Shown here one piece after another: positions 7,534 to 15,011 of a stretch of 19,823 nt of DNA. Every line of letters starts with the position of its first letter. The first letter of the stretch is position 1. Under the pieces are notes generated by a model. It did not search any database, was not told where the DNA came from, and saw only the letters and a program-made list of their open reading frames with translations. The stretch is from JAKQIM01 sp964633225 (GTDB lineage: Bacteria > Chloroflexota > Anaerolineae > Anaerolineales > UBA4823), in the NCBI GenBank assembly GCA_964633225.1, contig CAZWFQ010000060.1, positions 1 through 19,823 on the forward strand, read 5' to 3'. Made by a program: the position numbers and the translations under genes.

Positions 7534-9132
7534 ATGAAGACCAAACAACAGCTCATTATTCACCCCATCCTCACTGCCCTTTACCCGCCGCTGGCCCTCT
7601 ACTTGCAAAACGCCAACCGATTAAAGGTGCTGGATGCCTTGCCCACCCTCTTGCTGGTGGCCGCGGCCACCTGCCTGGCCTGGTGGCTGATCAACCGCTG
7701 GCTTAAAGACTTGGCCCGCTCAGCCCTGGTAAGCTCGGTCTTCTTCTTGCTTTTCTTTTCCTTCGGGCATATCTTGCCGGCGCTTAGCAACCTGGCCCAA
7801 AAATACCTGGGGCTGAACCTGGCCCCCGTGCTCGAAAATCATGTCCGCGGCTGGTCATACCTCATGTTGGCACTCCTTGGGTTGTGCTTTGCAGCCCTGG
7901 TTTACCTGGTCCGGCGCGCTTCCGGCAGCCTGGCCCTGATCACCCAGTTCATGAACGTGGTTGCCATTGCCCTTGCCGTCATGTCGGTGATCCAGGCAGC
8001 CAGCACCGCCAGCTTCAGCCGCCAATTATTACAAGAGGCCGCCCAGGCAGAGTTCACCCTCGATTCACCCCTCTCCCAAATTGCGCCCCCCTCCAGCCCT
8101 GTCGCCAGCCTGCCCGATATTTATTACATCATCCTGGATGGCTATGGCCGCGCAGATATCTTGCGGGAAAATTACCAATACGACAACTCAGCCTTTCTGG
8201 ATTTCTTGCGCCAGCAAGGCTTCTATGTAGCCGAAAGCAGCCACGCCAATTACGGCATGACCATCCTTTCTCTTGCCTCCTCGCTCAACCTGGCCTACCT
8301 CGATCCGCTTGCTGCCCAGGTTGGGCCCGATTCGATCAACCCGGCTCCATTGAACGATCTGATCCAAAACAACGGTCTGTCTGCCTATCTACAATCCCTG
8401 GGCTACACCACCGCAGCCTTTGCCACCGGCTTTGCGCCCACCGAGCTGCGCCAGGCAGACCTGTATTTCGCCCCCCCGGTCAGCCTGAACAGCTACCAGA
8501 ATGAACTGCTCAACCTGACGCCCCTGCGCATTCCCCTGCTTAACCTCCAGTATGACTTGCACGGCCAAAAAGTGCAGTTCGCTCTACAGCAGTTGACCAG
8601 CCTGCCCCATGCTAACGGCCCGCTCTTCTCCTTTGTGCACATCCTGATCCCACATCCGCCCTTCGTTTTTGATGCCGCAGGAACCCCGCTGCACCCCGAC
8701 CGTGAATTTAACCTCAACGACGGCAGCCACTTCACCTCGGTTTCCGGGCAAGAGGAATACGTCGAAAGCTACCGCAACCAGCTCATCTTTGCAAACCACC
8801 TGATCACAGAAGTGATCCGGTCGATTCGCACCGGCGATCGCCAGGCAATCATTGTCTTGCAAAGTGACCACGGCCCCGGTTCGCAACTCGATTACGAAAG
8901 CGCTGCTGGCTCGGACATTCCAGAGCGCATGTCGATTTTAAATGCCTATTATTTCCCCGATCAAGAGTATGCCTTGCTCTATCCAGAGATCACCCCCGTC
9001 AACACGTTTCGGGTCATCCTGAGCCAATATCTCGAGACGCCGCTAGATCTTCTGCCAGACCGCAGCTATTTTTCAATCATGGCCCGCCCTTACGACTTTC
9101 TGGATGTCACCCAACAGCTTGATCGTCCCTAA
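7534..9132 (+). CDS. Membrane-anchored sulfatase/alkaline-phosphatase-superfamily protein, copy 1
   Basis: The 532-residue protein has about five N-terminal membrane segments (roughly residues 10-180) and an outer sulfatase-like domain. Metal-binding and catalytic landmarks are YYIILDGYGR with D202, a candidate nucleophile T243 in GMTILSLASSLN, IPHPPF with H374, and LQSDHG with D445-H446. This architecture resembles LTA synthase (LtaS) and the phosphoethanolamine transferases, which move a phospho-alcohol head group from a phospholipid to a glycan. Hydrolysis of a sulfate or phosphate ester is also possible, and there is no cysteine at the nucleophile site to suggest a formylglycine sulfatase. 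It is the last gene of the operon, 22 nt after the DFWW gene. ATG 7534 has AGGGTG about 7 nt upstream; longer frames extend into the upstream gene and look spurious. A paralog starts the second rightward operon at 11500. Confidence 0.8.
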   Translation: MKTKQQLIIHPILTALYPPLALYLQNANRLKVLDALPTLLLVAAATCLAWWLINRWLKDLARSALVSSVFFLLFFSFGHILPALSNLAQKYLGLNLAPVLENHVRGWSYLMLALLGLCFAALVYLVRRASGSLALITQFMNVVAIALAVMSVIQAASTASFSRQLLQEAAQAEFTLDSPLSQIAPPSSPVASLPDIYYIILDGYGRADILRENYQYDNSAFLDFLRQQGFYVAESSHANYGMTILSLASSLNLAYLDPLAAQVGPDSINPAPLNDLIQNNGLSAYLQSLGYTTAAFATGFAPTELRQADLYFAPPVSLNSYQNELLNLTPLRIPLLNLQYDLHGQKVQFALQQLTSLPHANGPLFSFVHILIPHPPFVFDAAGTPLHPDREFNLNDGSHFTSVSGQEEYVESYRNQLIFANHLITEVIRSIRTGDRQAIIVLQSDHGPGSQLDYESAAGSDIPERMSILNAYYFPDQEYALLYPEITPVNTFRVILSQYLETPLDLLPDRSYFSIMARPYDFLDVTQQLDRP

Positions 9133-9137
9133 CGGAT

Positions 9138-9175
9138 GAGGGGCTGTCCAAAATGTACATTTTGGACAGCCCCTC
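9138..9175. repeat. Perfect 38-bp palindrome between convergent genes
   Basis: Two 19-nt arms starting GAGGGGCTGTCC and ending GGACAGCCCCTC are exact reverse complements with no loop, centred between 9156 and 9157. It starts 6 nt after the stop of the rightward gene and ends 30 nt before the stop of the leftward gene. It could act as a bidirectional transcription terminator, but neither side has the T-run expected of an intrinsic terminator. The GGGGCTGTCC arm ends also resemble ends of some insertion sequences, so a remnant or small mobile palindrome is an alternative. Flanking GGAT and ATCC nearly extend it. Confidence 0.7.
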
Positions 9176-9205
9176 ACATCCCCCCAATTTTCGCCAAGCT
9201 TTTCT

Positions 9206-11302
9206 TTACTTCAAGATTTGAAACAGGTTGCTATAATCATCCGTCCACAGGCGGATATCAGACGCGTAAGAAGAAAGCGGCTGACTGTTGTTCACAAGGG
9301 CCGGCAGGCTCAAGAATTCCTGATTGCGGCTCAACACAACCCAGTCCGAAGAAAAGACTCGCCGTTCGTCTCCTTCAGATCTCACCACCACCCCTTCAAG
9401 CTGGTAAGCGTCTGCCAGGCTGCGCACCACTGGGATCAGATCCAGGTGCCGGTTTGTAATATGGATCACCAGCGCACCTTCTGGCTCGAGGCGCTGCATA
9501 TAGATCGCGAAGGCTTCTTTCGTCAACAAGTGCGCCGGGATCGAATCGCTGTTAAACGTGTCCATCACCAGCAGGTCGAACAACTGCGCATCTCCGGCCT
9601 CCAACTCCCTTTCCAGTGAGATGCGCGCATCTCCGGTGACGACCGATACCGAACAGGGACAGTCACTCAAAAAGTGGAAGTAATCCCCCTGGCCCTCCGC
9701 CAACTCGATAACCGCCGGGTTGATCTCATAAAAACGGAAGCTGTCGCCCTCTTGCCCATAGGCCGCCATCGTGCCAATCCCCAGGCCCAATATGCCCACC
9801 TGCAAGCCGTCAGCAGGACGCGGATAATTGAGAAAAGCCAGTCCGCACCCGCCCAACTCGGTAAAATACGCTGTAGGCTGCCGGCTGCGAGCCTTATCCT
9901 GGTACTCAAAGCCATGTGCCGTGATGCCATGGACGAGCTGGTAAGCTGCATCCGGTTGGTCTACGTTGATCTCGCGCACCCTCAGCACACCGTAGAAATT
10001 GCGCACAGAGGTCAAATCATTCGAAGACATGATGCTGACGTAAAGGGTCATAAAATAACCCACCAGGATAGTGCCAGCCGCCAGCAGTGAAGTCACCAAT
10101 ACCAGGTTACGCGGTTGCTTCCAGGCAGGACGCTTGACCAAAAAAGCGACCAGCAGCAGCACCCAACAAGCCACCAGCCCCAATTCCAACTCCCAATAGC
10201 CCTTAAAGATGTACGGCGCCACCAGGTTGACAAATATGCCGCCAATCGCCCCGCCCAGTGAAACCATCAGGTAAAACGAGGTCAGGTGTTGCGGGTGCGG
10301 CTTCAAGCGCGCCAGCTCGCCATGGCAGATCATACAACAAACGAACATCACCGCAGAATAACCAACGATCTGCACCAAGACGCTCACCCCTGCCGCATTC
10401 GCCAGCAGCCAGATGAACACCACGCTGCCGATCGCCAGGGCAATGCTATAAACCAGGCGCGAGTACCAACCCTCGCTCGCAAACGCCAGGATAAATGTGA
10501 GCAGGTACAAGGTCAGGGGAAGGATCCACAAGAACGGGATAACCGCCACTTCTTGGGTGATGTGGCTGGTAATGGCAAGCAGCATCACGGTGGCAGTTGC
10601 CGCCAGCAGCACCCACAAGATACGCATCCAAACGCTGGGGGCTTTTACCGCCTTGCTCACCGCCTCAGGCACAGCCTCCTGGGGTTGAGACTCTTTCGTC
10701 TTCAGCAAGCGCAGCGCACCGTAGCCTACCAGTAAAGCAAAAACCACGTACATCCCCGACCACACCCAGCCCTGGGTTTGCAGGGTAAGCGCTGGTTCGA
10801 CCAGGAACGGGTACGTGATCAAACCAAGGAAAGAGCCAACATTAGACAACGCATACAGGCGGTAGGGAGAACGATTTGGGTAGGCATAGCTAAACCAGGC
10901 CTGGATCAAAGGGCTGTTGGTCGAAAGAATAAAATACGGCAGCCCAACCCCTGCCGTCAGGATCTTGAAAATATCCAGAATAGGCGAATCGTCCCCCACT
11001 GGCCTCCAACCTGCGCCCGGTGTGATCGGCGACCTCCAGGCAAAGGCCGCCACCAACAGCAGAACCACCGAAACCGCCAACACCATCAGGTGGATCTGCC
11101 CCTGCCGGCGTGGGCGAACGCGCCCCACCAGCCAGTGCGAATAGGCGTACCCGCCTAACAACAGCACCTGGTAAAACAACATCGAAGTTGACCAGACCGC
11201 CGGGGTGCCCCCGAACCAGGGCAAAATATATTTCCCCATCATTGGTTGGATTTGAAAAAGTAAGAACGCTGAGAGGAAGATGGCTATGACATAGAACAGC
11301 AT
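9206..11302 (-). CDS. Fused membrane/spermidine-synthase-like protein
   Basis: The 698-residue protein has an N-terminal membrane domain of about ten segments (roughly 1-430) and a C-terminal spermidine-synthase-like Rossmann domain. The N-terminus, with FQIQPMMGKYILPWFGG and PAVWSTSMLFYQ, is the hallmark of the family often annotated as fused MFS/spermidine synthase. The C-terminal part has the glycine motif GILGLGIGT starting at G503, the acidic YEINP after the next strand, and VMDTFNSDSIP where aminopropyltransferases carry their catalytic aspartate region. Whether it makes a polyamine, methylates or has lost catalysis is unknown; the membrane part suggests action on a membrane-bound or exported substrate. 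ATG 11302 is chosen because AAAGGAG lies 9 nt upstream, while TTG 11329 has none. It is a single leftward gene with its own promoter, divergent from the 11500 operon and convergent with the first operon. Confidence 0.85.
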   Translation of the reverse strand: MLFYVIAIFLSAFLLFQIQPMMGKYILPWFGGTPAVWSTSMLFYQVLLLGGYAYSHWLVGRVRPRRQGQIHLMVLAVSVVLLLVAAFAWRSPITPGAGWRPVGDDSPILDIFKILTAGVGLPYFILSTNSPLIQAWFSYAYPNRSPYRLYALSNVGSFLGLITYPFLVEPALTLQTQGWVWSGMYVVFALLVGYGALRLLKTKESQPQEAVPEAVSKAVKAPSVWMRILWVLLAATATVMLLAITSHITQEVAVIPFLWILPLTLYLLTFILAFASEGWYSRLVYSIALAIGSVVFIWLLANAAGVSVLVQIVGYSAVMFVCCMICHGELARLKPHPQHLTSFYLMVSLGGAIGGIFVNLVAPYIFKGYWELELGLVACWVLLLVAFLVKRPAWKQPRNLVLVTSLLAAGTILVGYFMTLYVSIMSSNDLTSVRNFYGVLRVREINVDQPDAAYQLVHGITAHGFEYQDKARSRQPTAYFTELGGCGLAFLNYPRPADGLQVGILGLGIGTMAAYGQEGDSFRFYEINPAVIELAEGQGDYFHFLSDCPCSVSVVTGDARISLERELEAGDAQLFDLLVMDTFNSDSIPAHLLTKEAFAIYMQRLEPEGALVIHITNRHLDLIPVVRSLADAYQLEGVVVRSEGDERRVFSSDWVVLSRNQEFLSLPALVNNSQPLSSYASDIRLWTDDYSNLFQILK

Positions 11303-11338
11303 GGGAGATCGCTCCTTTGAGCCAGGCAATGTGTTTCC

Positions 11339-11368
11339 AGTATACTACTTGCAACCCTGATAAGTCAA
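11339..11368 (-). promoter_or_regulatory. Sigma70-like promoter for the fused spermidine-synthase-like gene
   Basis: On the minus strand TTGACT (11363-11368) and TATACT (11339-11344) are separated by 18 bp. Transcription would begin near 11332, about 30 nt before the Shine-Dalgarno-supported ATG at 11302. It would also begin downstream of the alternative TTG at 11329 by only a few bases, which favours the ATG. Confidence 0.6.
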
Positions 11369-11417
11369 ACGGAATACGTCTAGGTTCAACCCCTCCCAGA
11401 GCCCCGTTTCGTCTCCA

Positions 11418-11446
11418 TTGCCGGACATGCTAGATGTATGTATAAT
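11418..11446 (+). promoter_or_regulatory. Sigma70-like promoter for the second rightward operon
   Basis: TTGCCG (11418-11423) and a perfect TATAAT (11441-11446) are 17 bp apart, 54 nt before the GTG start at 11500. It is back to back with the leftward promoter at 11339-11368, so this 197-nt gap (11303-11499) is a divergent control region. No further feature is seen in the gap. Confidence 0.55.
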
Positions 11447-11499
11447 TACCGCCACCAGTTAACCCACCGTGACCCGGCAACTATGTAATACTATTCATC

Positions 11500-13065
11500 G
11501 TGAAAAAATCTCTCCCAGCTTACTATCCGATCCTGTTTTCCACCAACCCGGTGTTACTGCTGCTTTCGGCCAATATCAGCGACCTGCCGCTTTCCCAGGC
11601 CTTTCCGGGCATCCTGGTTCTCCCCCTTCTGGCTGGCCTGACCACCTGGGCGCTGCAGCACCTGTTGAAAGACAGTCATCGCGCCGCCTTTATCGTCTTC
11701 CTGGCTACCTTCTGGTTTTTCTTCTATGGAACCGTGCGCATGGTAGCAATTGCCGCCCTGGCTGGCAAAATTGATCTCAGCCACCATGCCGTCTTCCTCA
11801 CCATCTGGTCGCTGGTCTTTTTGTTCATGGGCAGCAGCTTTATCTGGCGGCGGGTGCAGAGCCCCCAGACCATCACCAGTTTTCTCAACCTGGTGTGTAC
11901 CCTGGTCTTTGTCATCTCGGTGGGCCGCATCGCCCTCGACCTGGCCCCGCGCTACCTCAGCCAGCCGGATGCCAGCCAGTTGATCGCCGATCTGCCAGGC
12001 AGCCAGGCCGAGAAGCCCGATATCTACTACATCATCGTGGATGGTTATGCGCGCAGCGATGTTTTGCAAGAGATCTTCGCTTACGATAACAGCCCCTTCT
12101 TGCAAGCGCTTGAGAGCCGCGGCTTCTATATCGCCGAACAAAGCCAGAGCAATTACATGCAAACGGCCCTCTCAATGGCCTCAGCCATGAACCTGGACTA
12201 CATGACCGACCTGCCCACCGCCATGCCCGACCGCGGCCAGTTGATTGGCCGCATCCGGCACAGCCGCTTGCGCGCCGCCCTCGAACACCTGGGGTATCAG
12301 ATGGTCAACTTCGACAGCGGTTATCTACCCACCACCATCGACGACGCCGACTATTTCCTCGCCTCTGATCAACTGCCCCCCAAACGCGATCTTGAAGCCT
12401 ACCTGTGGATCAATTCGGCTGCTGTGATCTTGATTGAAAACCGCTGGGTAGAAGCCCCCATCACCCGCTACCGCACCCAACAAGAACGCATCCAATACAC
12501 CTTTGATCAAATTTCTCAGGTGCCGGCCCTGCCAGGCCCCAAGTTTGTCTTTATCCACGTCATCGTCCCACACCCACCCTTCATCTTCAACGCCCAAGGG
12601 CCGATCACGCCAGACGAATACTACATTCTCTCTGATGGCAACCGCTGGGTTGGCGAAGCCGGCAGCGCCGACTATATTCAATCCTACATCGGCCAGCTCC
12701 AATTTGTCAATCGCAACATCCTGCAATCGATCGATACGATCCTGGCTGCTTCGTCCACGCCTCCGGTCATCATCGTCCAAAGCGATCATGGTTCAGGCGC
12801 CCGCCTGAACCTTGAAACCGCCGAACTGAACTGTTTCCATGAGCGTTTCTCGATCTTCAACGCCTACTACCTGCCCGGCACAGACACCCCCACCCCGCCG
12901 CCAGACATCAACGCCGTCAATTCCTTCCGCTTCATCTTCAACACCTATTTTGGCACCAGCTTACCCTTGCTGGAAAACCACCAATACTACTCAACCTGGA
13001 ACCAGCCCTACCGCTTTATCGATGTCAGCGCGCAGGCCCAGGAATTGTGCCCACCCAGGCCGTAG
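11500..13065 (+). CDS. Membrane-anchored sulfatase/alkaline-phosphatase-superfamily protein, copy 2
   Basis: This 521-residue protein is a paralog of the gene at 7534. About five N-terminal membrane segments (roughly 5-160) precede an outer sulfatase-like domain with YYIIVDGYAR (D181), the candidate nucleophile T222 in MQTALSMASAMN, VPHPPF (H358) and VQSDHG (D429-H430). All proposed metal and nucleophile positions match copy 1, so both are probably active. By analogy with LTA synthase and phosphoethanolamine transferases it may transfer a phospho-alcohol group onto an envelope glycan; a hydrolase is the alternative. It opens the second operon, 4 nt before a GT87 gene, mirroring how copy 1 closes the first. 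The start is GTG with no clear Shine-Dalgarno, and the next in-frame ATG would cut off membrane segments, so GTG 11500 is preferred with some doubt. Confidence 0.8.
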   Translation: MKKSLPAYYPILFSTNPVLLLLSANISDLPLSQAFPGILVLPLLAGLTTWALQHLLKDSHRAAFIVFLATFWFFFYGTVRMVAIAALAGKIDLSHHAVFLTIWSLVFLFMGSSFIWRRVQSPQTITSFLNLVCTLVFVISVGRIALDLAPRYLSQPDASQLIADLPGSQAEKPDIYYIIVDGYARSDVLQEIFAYDNSPFLQALESRGFYIAEQSQSNYMQTALSMASAMNLDYMTDLPTAMPDRGQLIGRIRHSRLRAALEHLGYQMVNFDSGYLPTTIDDADYFLASDQLPPKRDLEAYLWINSAAVILIENRWVEAPITRYRTQQERIQYTFDQISQVPALPGPKFVFIHVIVPHPPFIFNAQGPITPDEYYILSDGNRWVGEAGSADYIQSYIGQLQFVNRNILQSIDTILAASSTPPVIIVQSDHGSGARLNLETAELNCFHERFSIFNAYYLPGTDTPTPPPDINAVNSFRFIFNTYFGTSLPLLENHQYYSTWNQPYRFIDVSAQAQELCPPRP

Positions 13066-13069
13066 ATAA

Positions 13070-14293
13070 ATGCCAGCAATGACCTGGTGGCAGCGCATTC
13101 ACCGTATCCTCACCCCCCAGCGTAAGTCTTATGCCTGGATTGCCGGCGGCGGGCTTTGGCTGGCCTGGTTGGCCAGCGTGCTCTTTGGCCCAGGCCACCT
13201 GGACCTGGCTGGCCAGGTGGTCGGCACCGATTACGTCCAGTTTTATGCCGCCGGGCTGACCCTCAGCCAGGGGCAAAACGACCGCCTGTTTGACCTGCAA
13301 TATCAAAACCAGGTCGAGCAGTCGATCGGTGGCGGGGCATTAAGCGGTCACCACGCCTTCATCACGCCCCCCTTCCTGGCCTGGCTCTTCGTGCCCTTTG
13401 CACAGCTCCCCTACGGATGGAGCTTTGCCGCCTGGAGCATCTTGGGGCTGCTGGGCTTGTGGTTCAGCATTCGCTGGCTCAGCCGGCCCCATCCAAAGAA
13501 CGCTTTTTTGTGGAGCTTGAGCTGGTTCCCCGTCTTCGCCGCCATCAGCTTTGGCCAGAACAGCCTGCTCAGCCTGGTCGTCTTCAGCCTCAGCTATTAC
13601 CTTTGGCGGCGCGATCGCAAACTGGCTGCCGGGCTGGTCTTCAGTTTGGTGCTTTATAAGCCCCAGCTTGCCCTGGGCTTGGGCCTGCTCTGGCTCTTGC
13701 AGTGGCGCCAGGATTGGAAGGCCCTGCTGGGGCTGGCCCTGGGCGGCAGCGCCCTGGCTGGTTTGAGCTTCTGGGCCACGCCAGATGCCAGCCTGGCCTA
13801 CATCGAGTTTGCCCGCAAAGTCTTACCGGTCATGATCACCCTGGATGGCTTCCCCCTCTGGCACGCCCACGCCCTGCGCACGTTCTTCTATCTCCTTCTG
13901 CCCGGGCAGATCACCCTGTCTGAGATCATGGCCCTGATCTTCACCGCGGCCGGCATCCTCTTTTTCATCCGCACCTGGCGGAATCTGCGGCAAGAACCCG
14001 CCATCGTCTTCGCCGCCGCCATCTGCCTCACCGTGCTGATCACACCCCATATCATGATCTACGATTGGGTGTTATTATTGGCCCCGGCCGTCTTGCTCTG
14101 GCAAGAACGCCCCAACTTGCGCCGCCTGTGGACGGGGATTTTCGCTGTACTTTGGATCGCCGCTTTCATCAGTGGGCCGCTCACCTTTGGCATGTTGCGC
14201 ATTCTGCCCCTTGCCATCCAGATCAGCGTCCCCATTTATATCTTCGTGCTGTTCAGCGCTTATCGTGCCCTGAACAGCCAGACTGCTGAGTGA
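13070..14293 (+). CDS. GT87 (DUF2029) family GT-C glycosyltransferase, copy 3
   Basis: The 407-residue multi-pass membrane protein is the most typical GT87 member here. It has GTDYVQFYAAG after the first membrane segment (D54, presumed catalytic acid), a FITPPFLAW segment, FGQNSLLSL, YKPQLALGL with K197 and, near the end, TPHIMIYDW. PimE-type GT87 enzymes use polyprenyl-phosphate-mannose on the outer face of the membrane; donor and acceptor here are inferred. It lies 4 nt after the sulfatase-superfamily gene and 7 nt before a GT2 gene of the polyprenol-phosphate-mannose-synthase type, a pairing that would supply its donor. ATG 13070 and ATG 13079 are both possible starts; neither has a clear Shine-Dalgarno, and coupling to the upstream stop is likely. 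Confidence 0.87.
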   Translation: MPAMTWWQRIHRILTPQRKSYAWIAGGGLWLAWLASVLFGPGHLDLAGQVVGTDYVQFYAAGLTLSQGQNDRLFDLQYQNQVEQSIGGGALSGHHAFITPPFLAWLFVPFAQLPYGWSFAAWSILGLLGLWFSIRWLSRPHPKNAFLWSLSWFPVFAAISFGQNSLLSLVVFSLSYYLWRRDRKLAAGLVFSLVLYKPQLALGLGLLWLLQWRQDWKALLGLALGGSALAGLSFWATPDASLAYIEFARKVLPVMITLDGFPLWHAHALRTFFYLLLPGQITLSEIMALIFTAAGILFFIRTWRNLRQEPAIVFAAAICLTVLITPHIMIYDWVLLLAPAVLLWQERPNLRRLWTGIFAVLWIAAFISGPLTFGMLRILPLAIQISVPIYIFVLFSAYRALNSQTAE

Positions 14294-14300
14294 ACGCTTC

Positions 14301-15011
14301 ATGAACCCATTATCTGACCAACCCGAACTAAGCATTACCATCCCCGCCCTGAACGAAGCCGACAACCTGGCTGAGCTTTTGCCCAACGTGCACCATGTCT
14401 TATCCACCCTGAACATCGCCTATGAGATCATCATCGTAGACGAACGCGCCGACGCCAAAACACGCCAGGTGGCCCAAGATCACTCAGCCACCTTGCTTAT
14501 CCCCGATACACACGGCTACGGCGAAGCCTTGCTGGCAGGCCTGCGTCATGCCCGCGGGCGTTACGTCGTCAGCATGGATGCCGACCTGTCTCACCCGCCA
14601 AATTTCTTGTTAGATATGTGGGAAGCTCGCCAACGGGCTGACCTGATCATCGCCTCGCGCTACGTCAAAGGCGGACAGGCCTTCATGCCCTTCTCTCGCC
14701 TGCTGCTCAGCAGGATCTTGAATGGTGTCTTCGGGCTGCTGCTCAACCTGAAAGCCCTGGATCTTTCCAGCGGGTACCGCATGTATGCATCTGAGGTGAT
14801 CCAGGGGATGGAAATCCAGGGGCAGAATTTCGAGGTCTTGCAAGAGTTGCTGGTCAAAGCCCTGGTGCGCGGTTACCGCATCCTTGAAATCCCCTTTTCG
14901 TACCGCCCGCGCAAGCATGGTTCATCCCATGCCCGCGTGATCAAGTTCGGCTTTGCCTACCTGCGCGCCCTGCGCAGGTTATGGAAGATCCGCTACGGCC
15001 CTCGTAAATAG
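14301..15011 (+). CDS. GT2 family glycosyltransferase, polyprenol-phosphate mannose synthase-like
   Basis: This 236-residue cytoplasmic protein has the GT-A fold motifs of the DPM1/Ppm1 group: IPALNE (15-18 region), the metal/nucleotide site DAD at 93-95 followed by LSHPP, ASRYVKGG near 118-125, a DLSSGYRMY segment, and YRPRKHGSS before a basic C-terminus. The length is that of a soluble DPM1 without membrane anchors. It would transfer mannose, or another hexose, from a nucleotide sugar to polyprenyl-phosphate, supplying the GT-C enzymes around it. The segment after strand 2 reads VDERADAKT where most relatives have VDD followed by Gly/Asn-Ser; E48 replaces the second Asp, so donor choice or activity may differ. 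It is the last gene of the operon, 7 nt after the GT87 gene. Its last 33 nt overlap the convergent gene on the other strand. Confidence 0.83.
   Translation: MNPLSDQPELSITIPALNEADNLAELLPNVHHVLSTLNIAYEIIIVDERADAKTRQVAQDHSATLLIPDTHGYGEALLAGLRHARGRYVVSMDADLSHPPNFLLDMWEARQRADLIIASRYVKGGQAFMPFSRLLLSRILNGVFGLLLNLKALDLSSGYRMYASEVIQGMEIQGQNFEVLQELLVKALVRGYRILEIPFSYRPRKHGSSHARVIKFGFAYLRALRRLWKIRYGPRK

Noticed and set aside
9136..9459. A 107-codon plus-strand frame starting in the palindrome
   Set aside because: It runs antisense to the conserved C-terminal domain of the spermidine-synthase-like gene and has no family resemblance.
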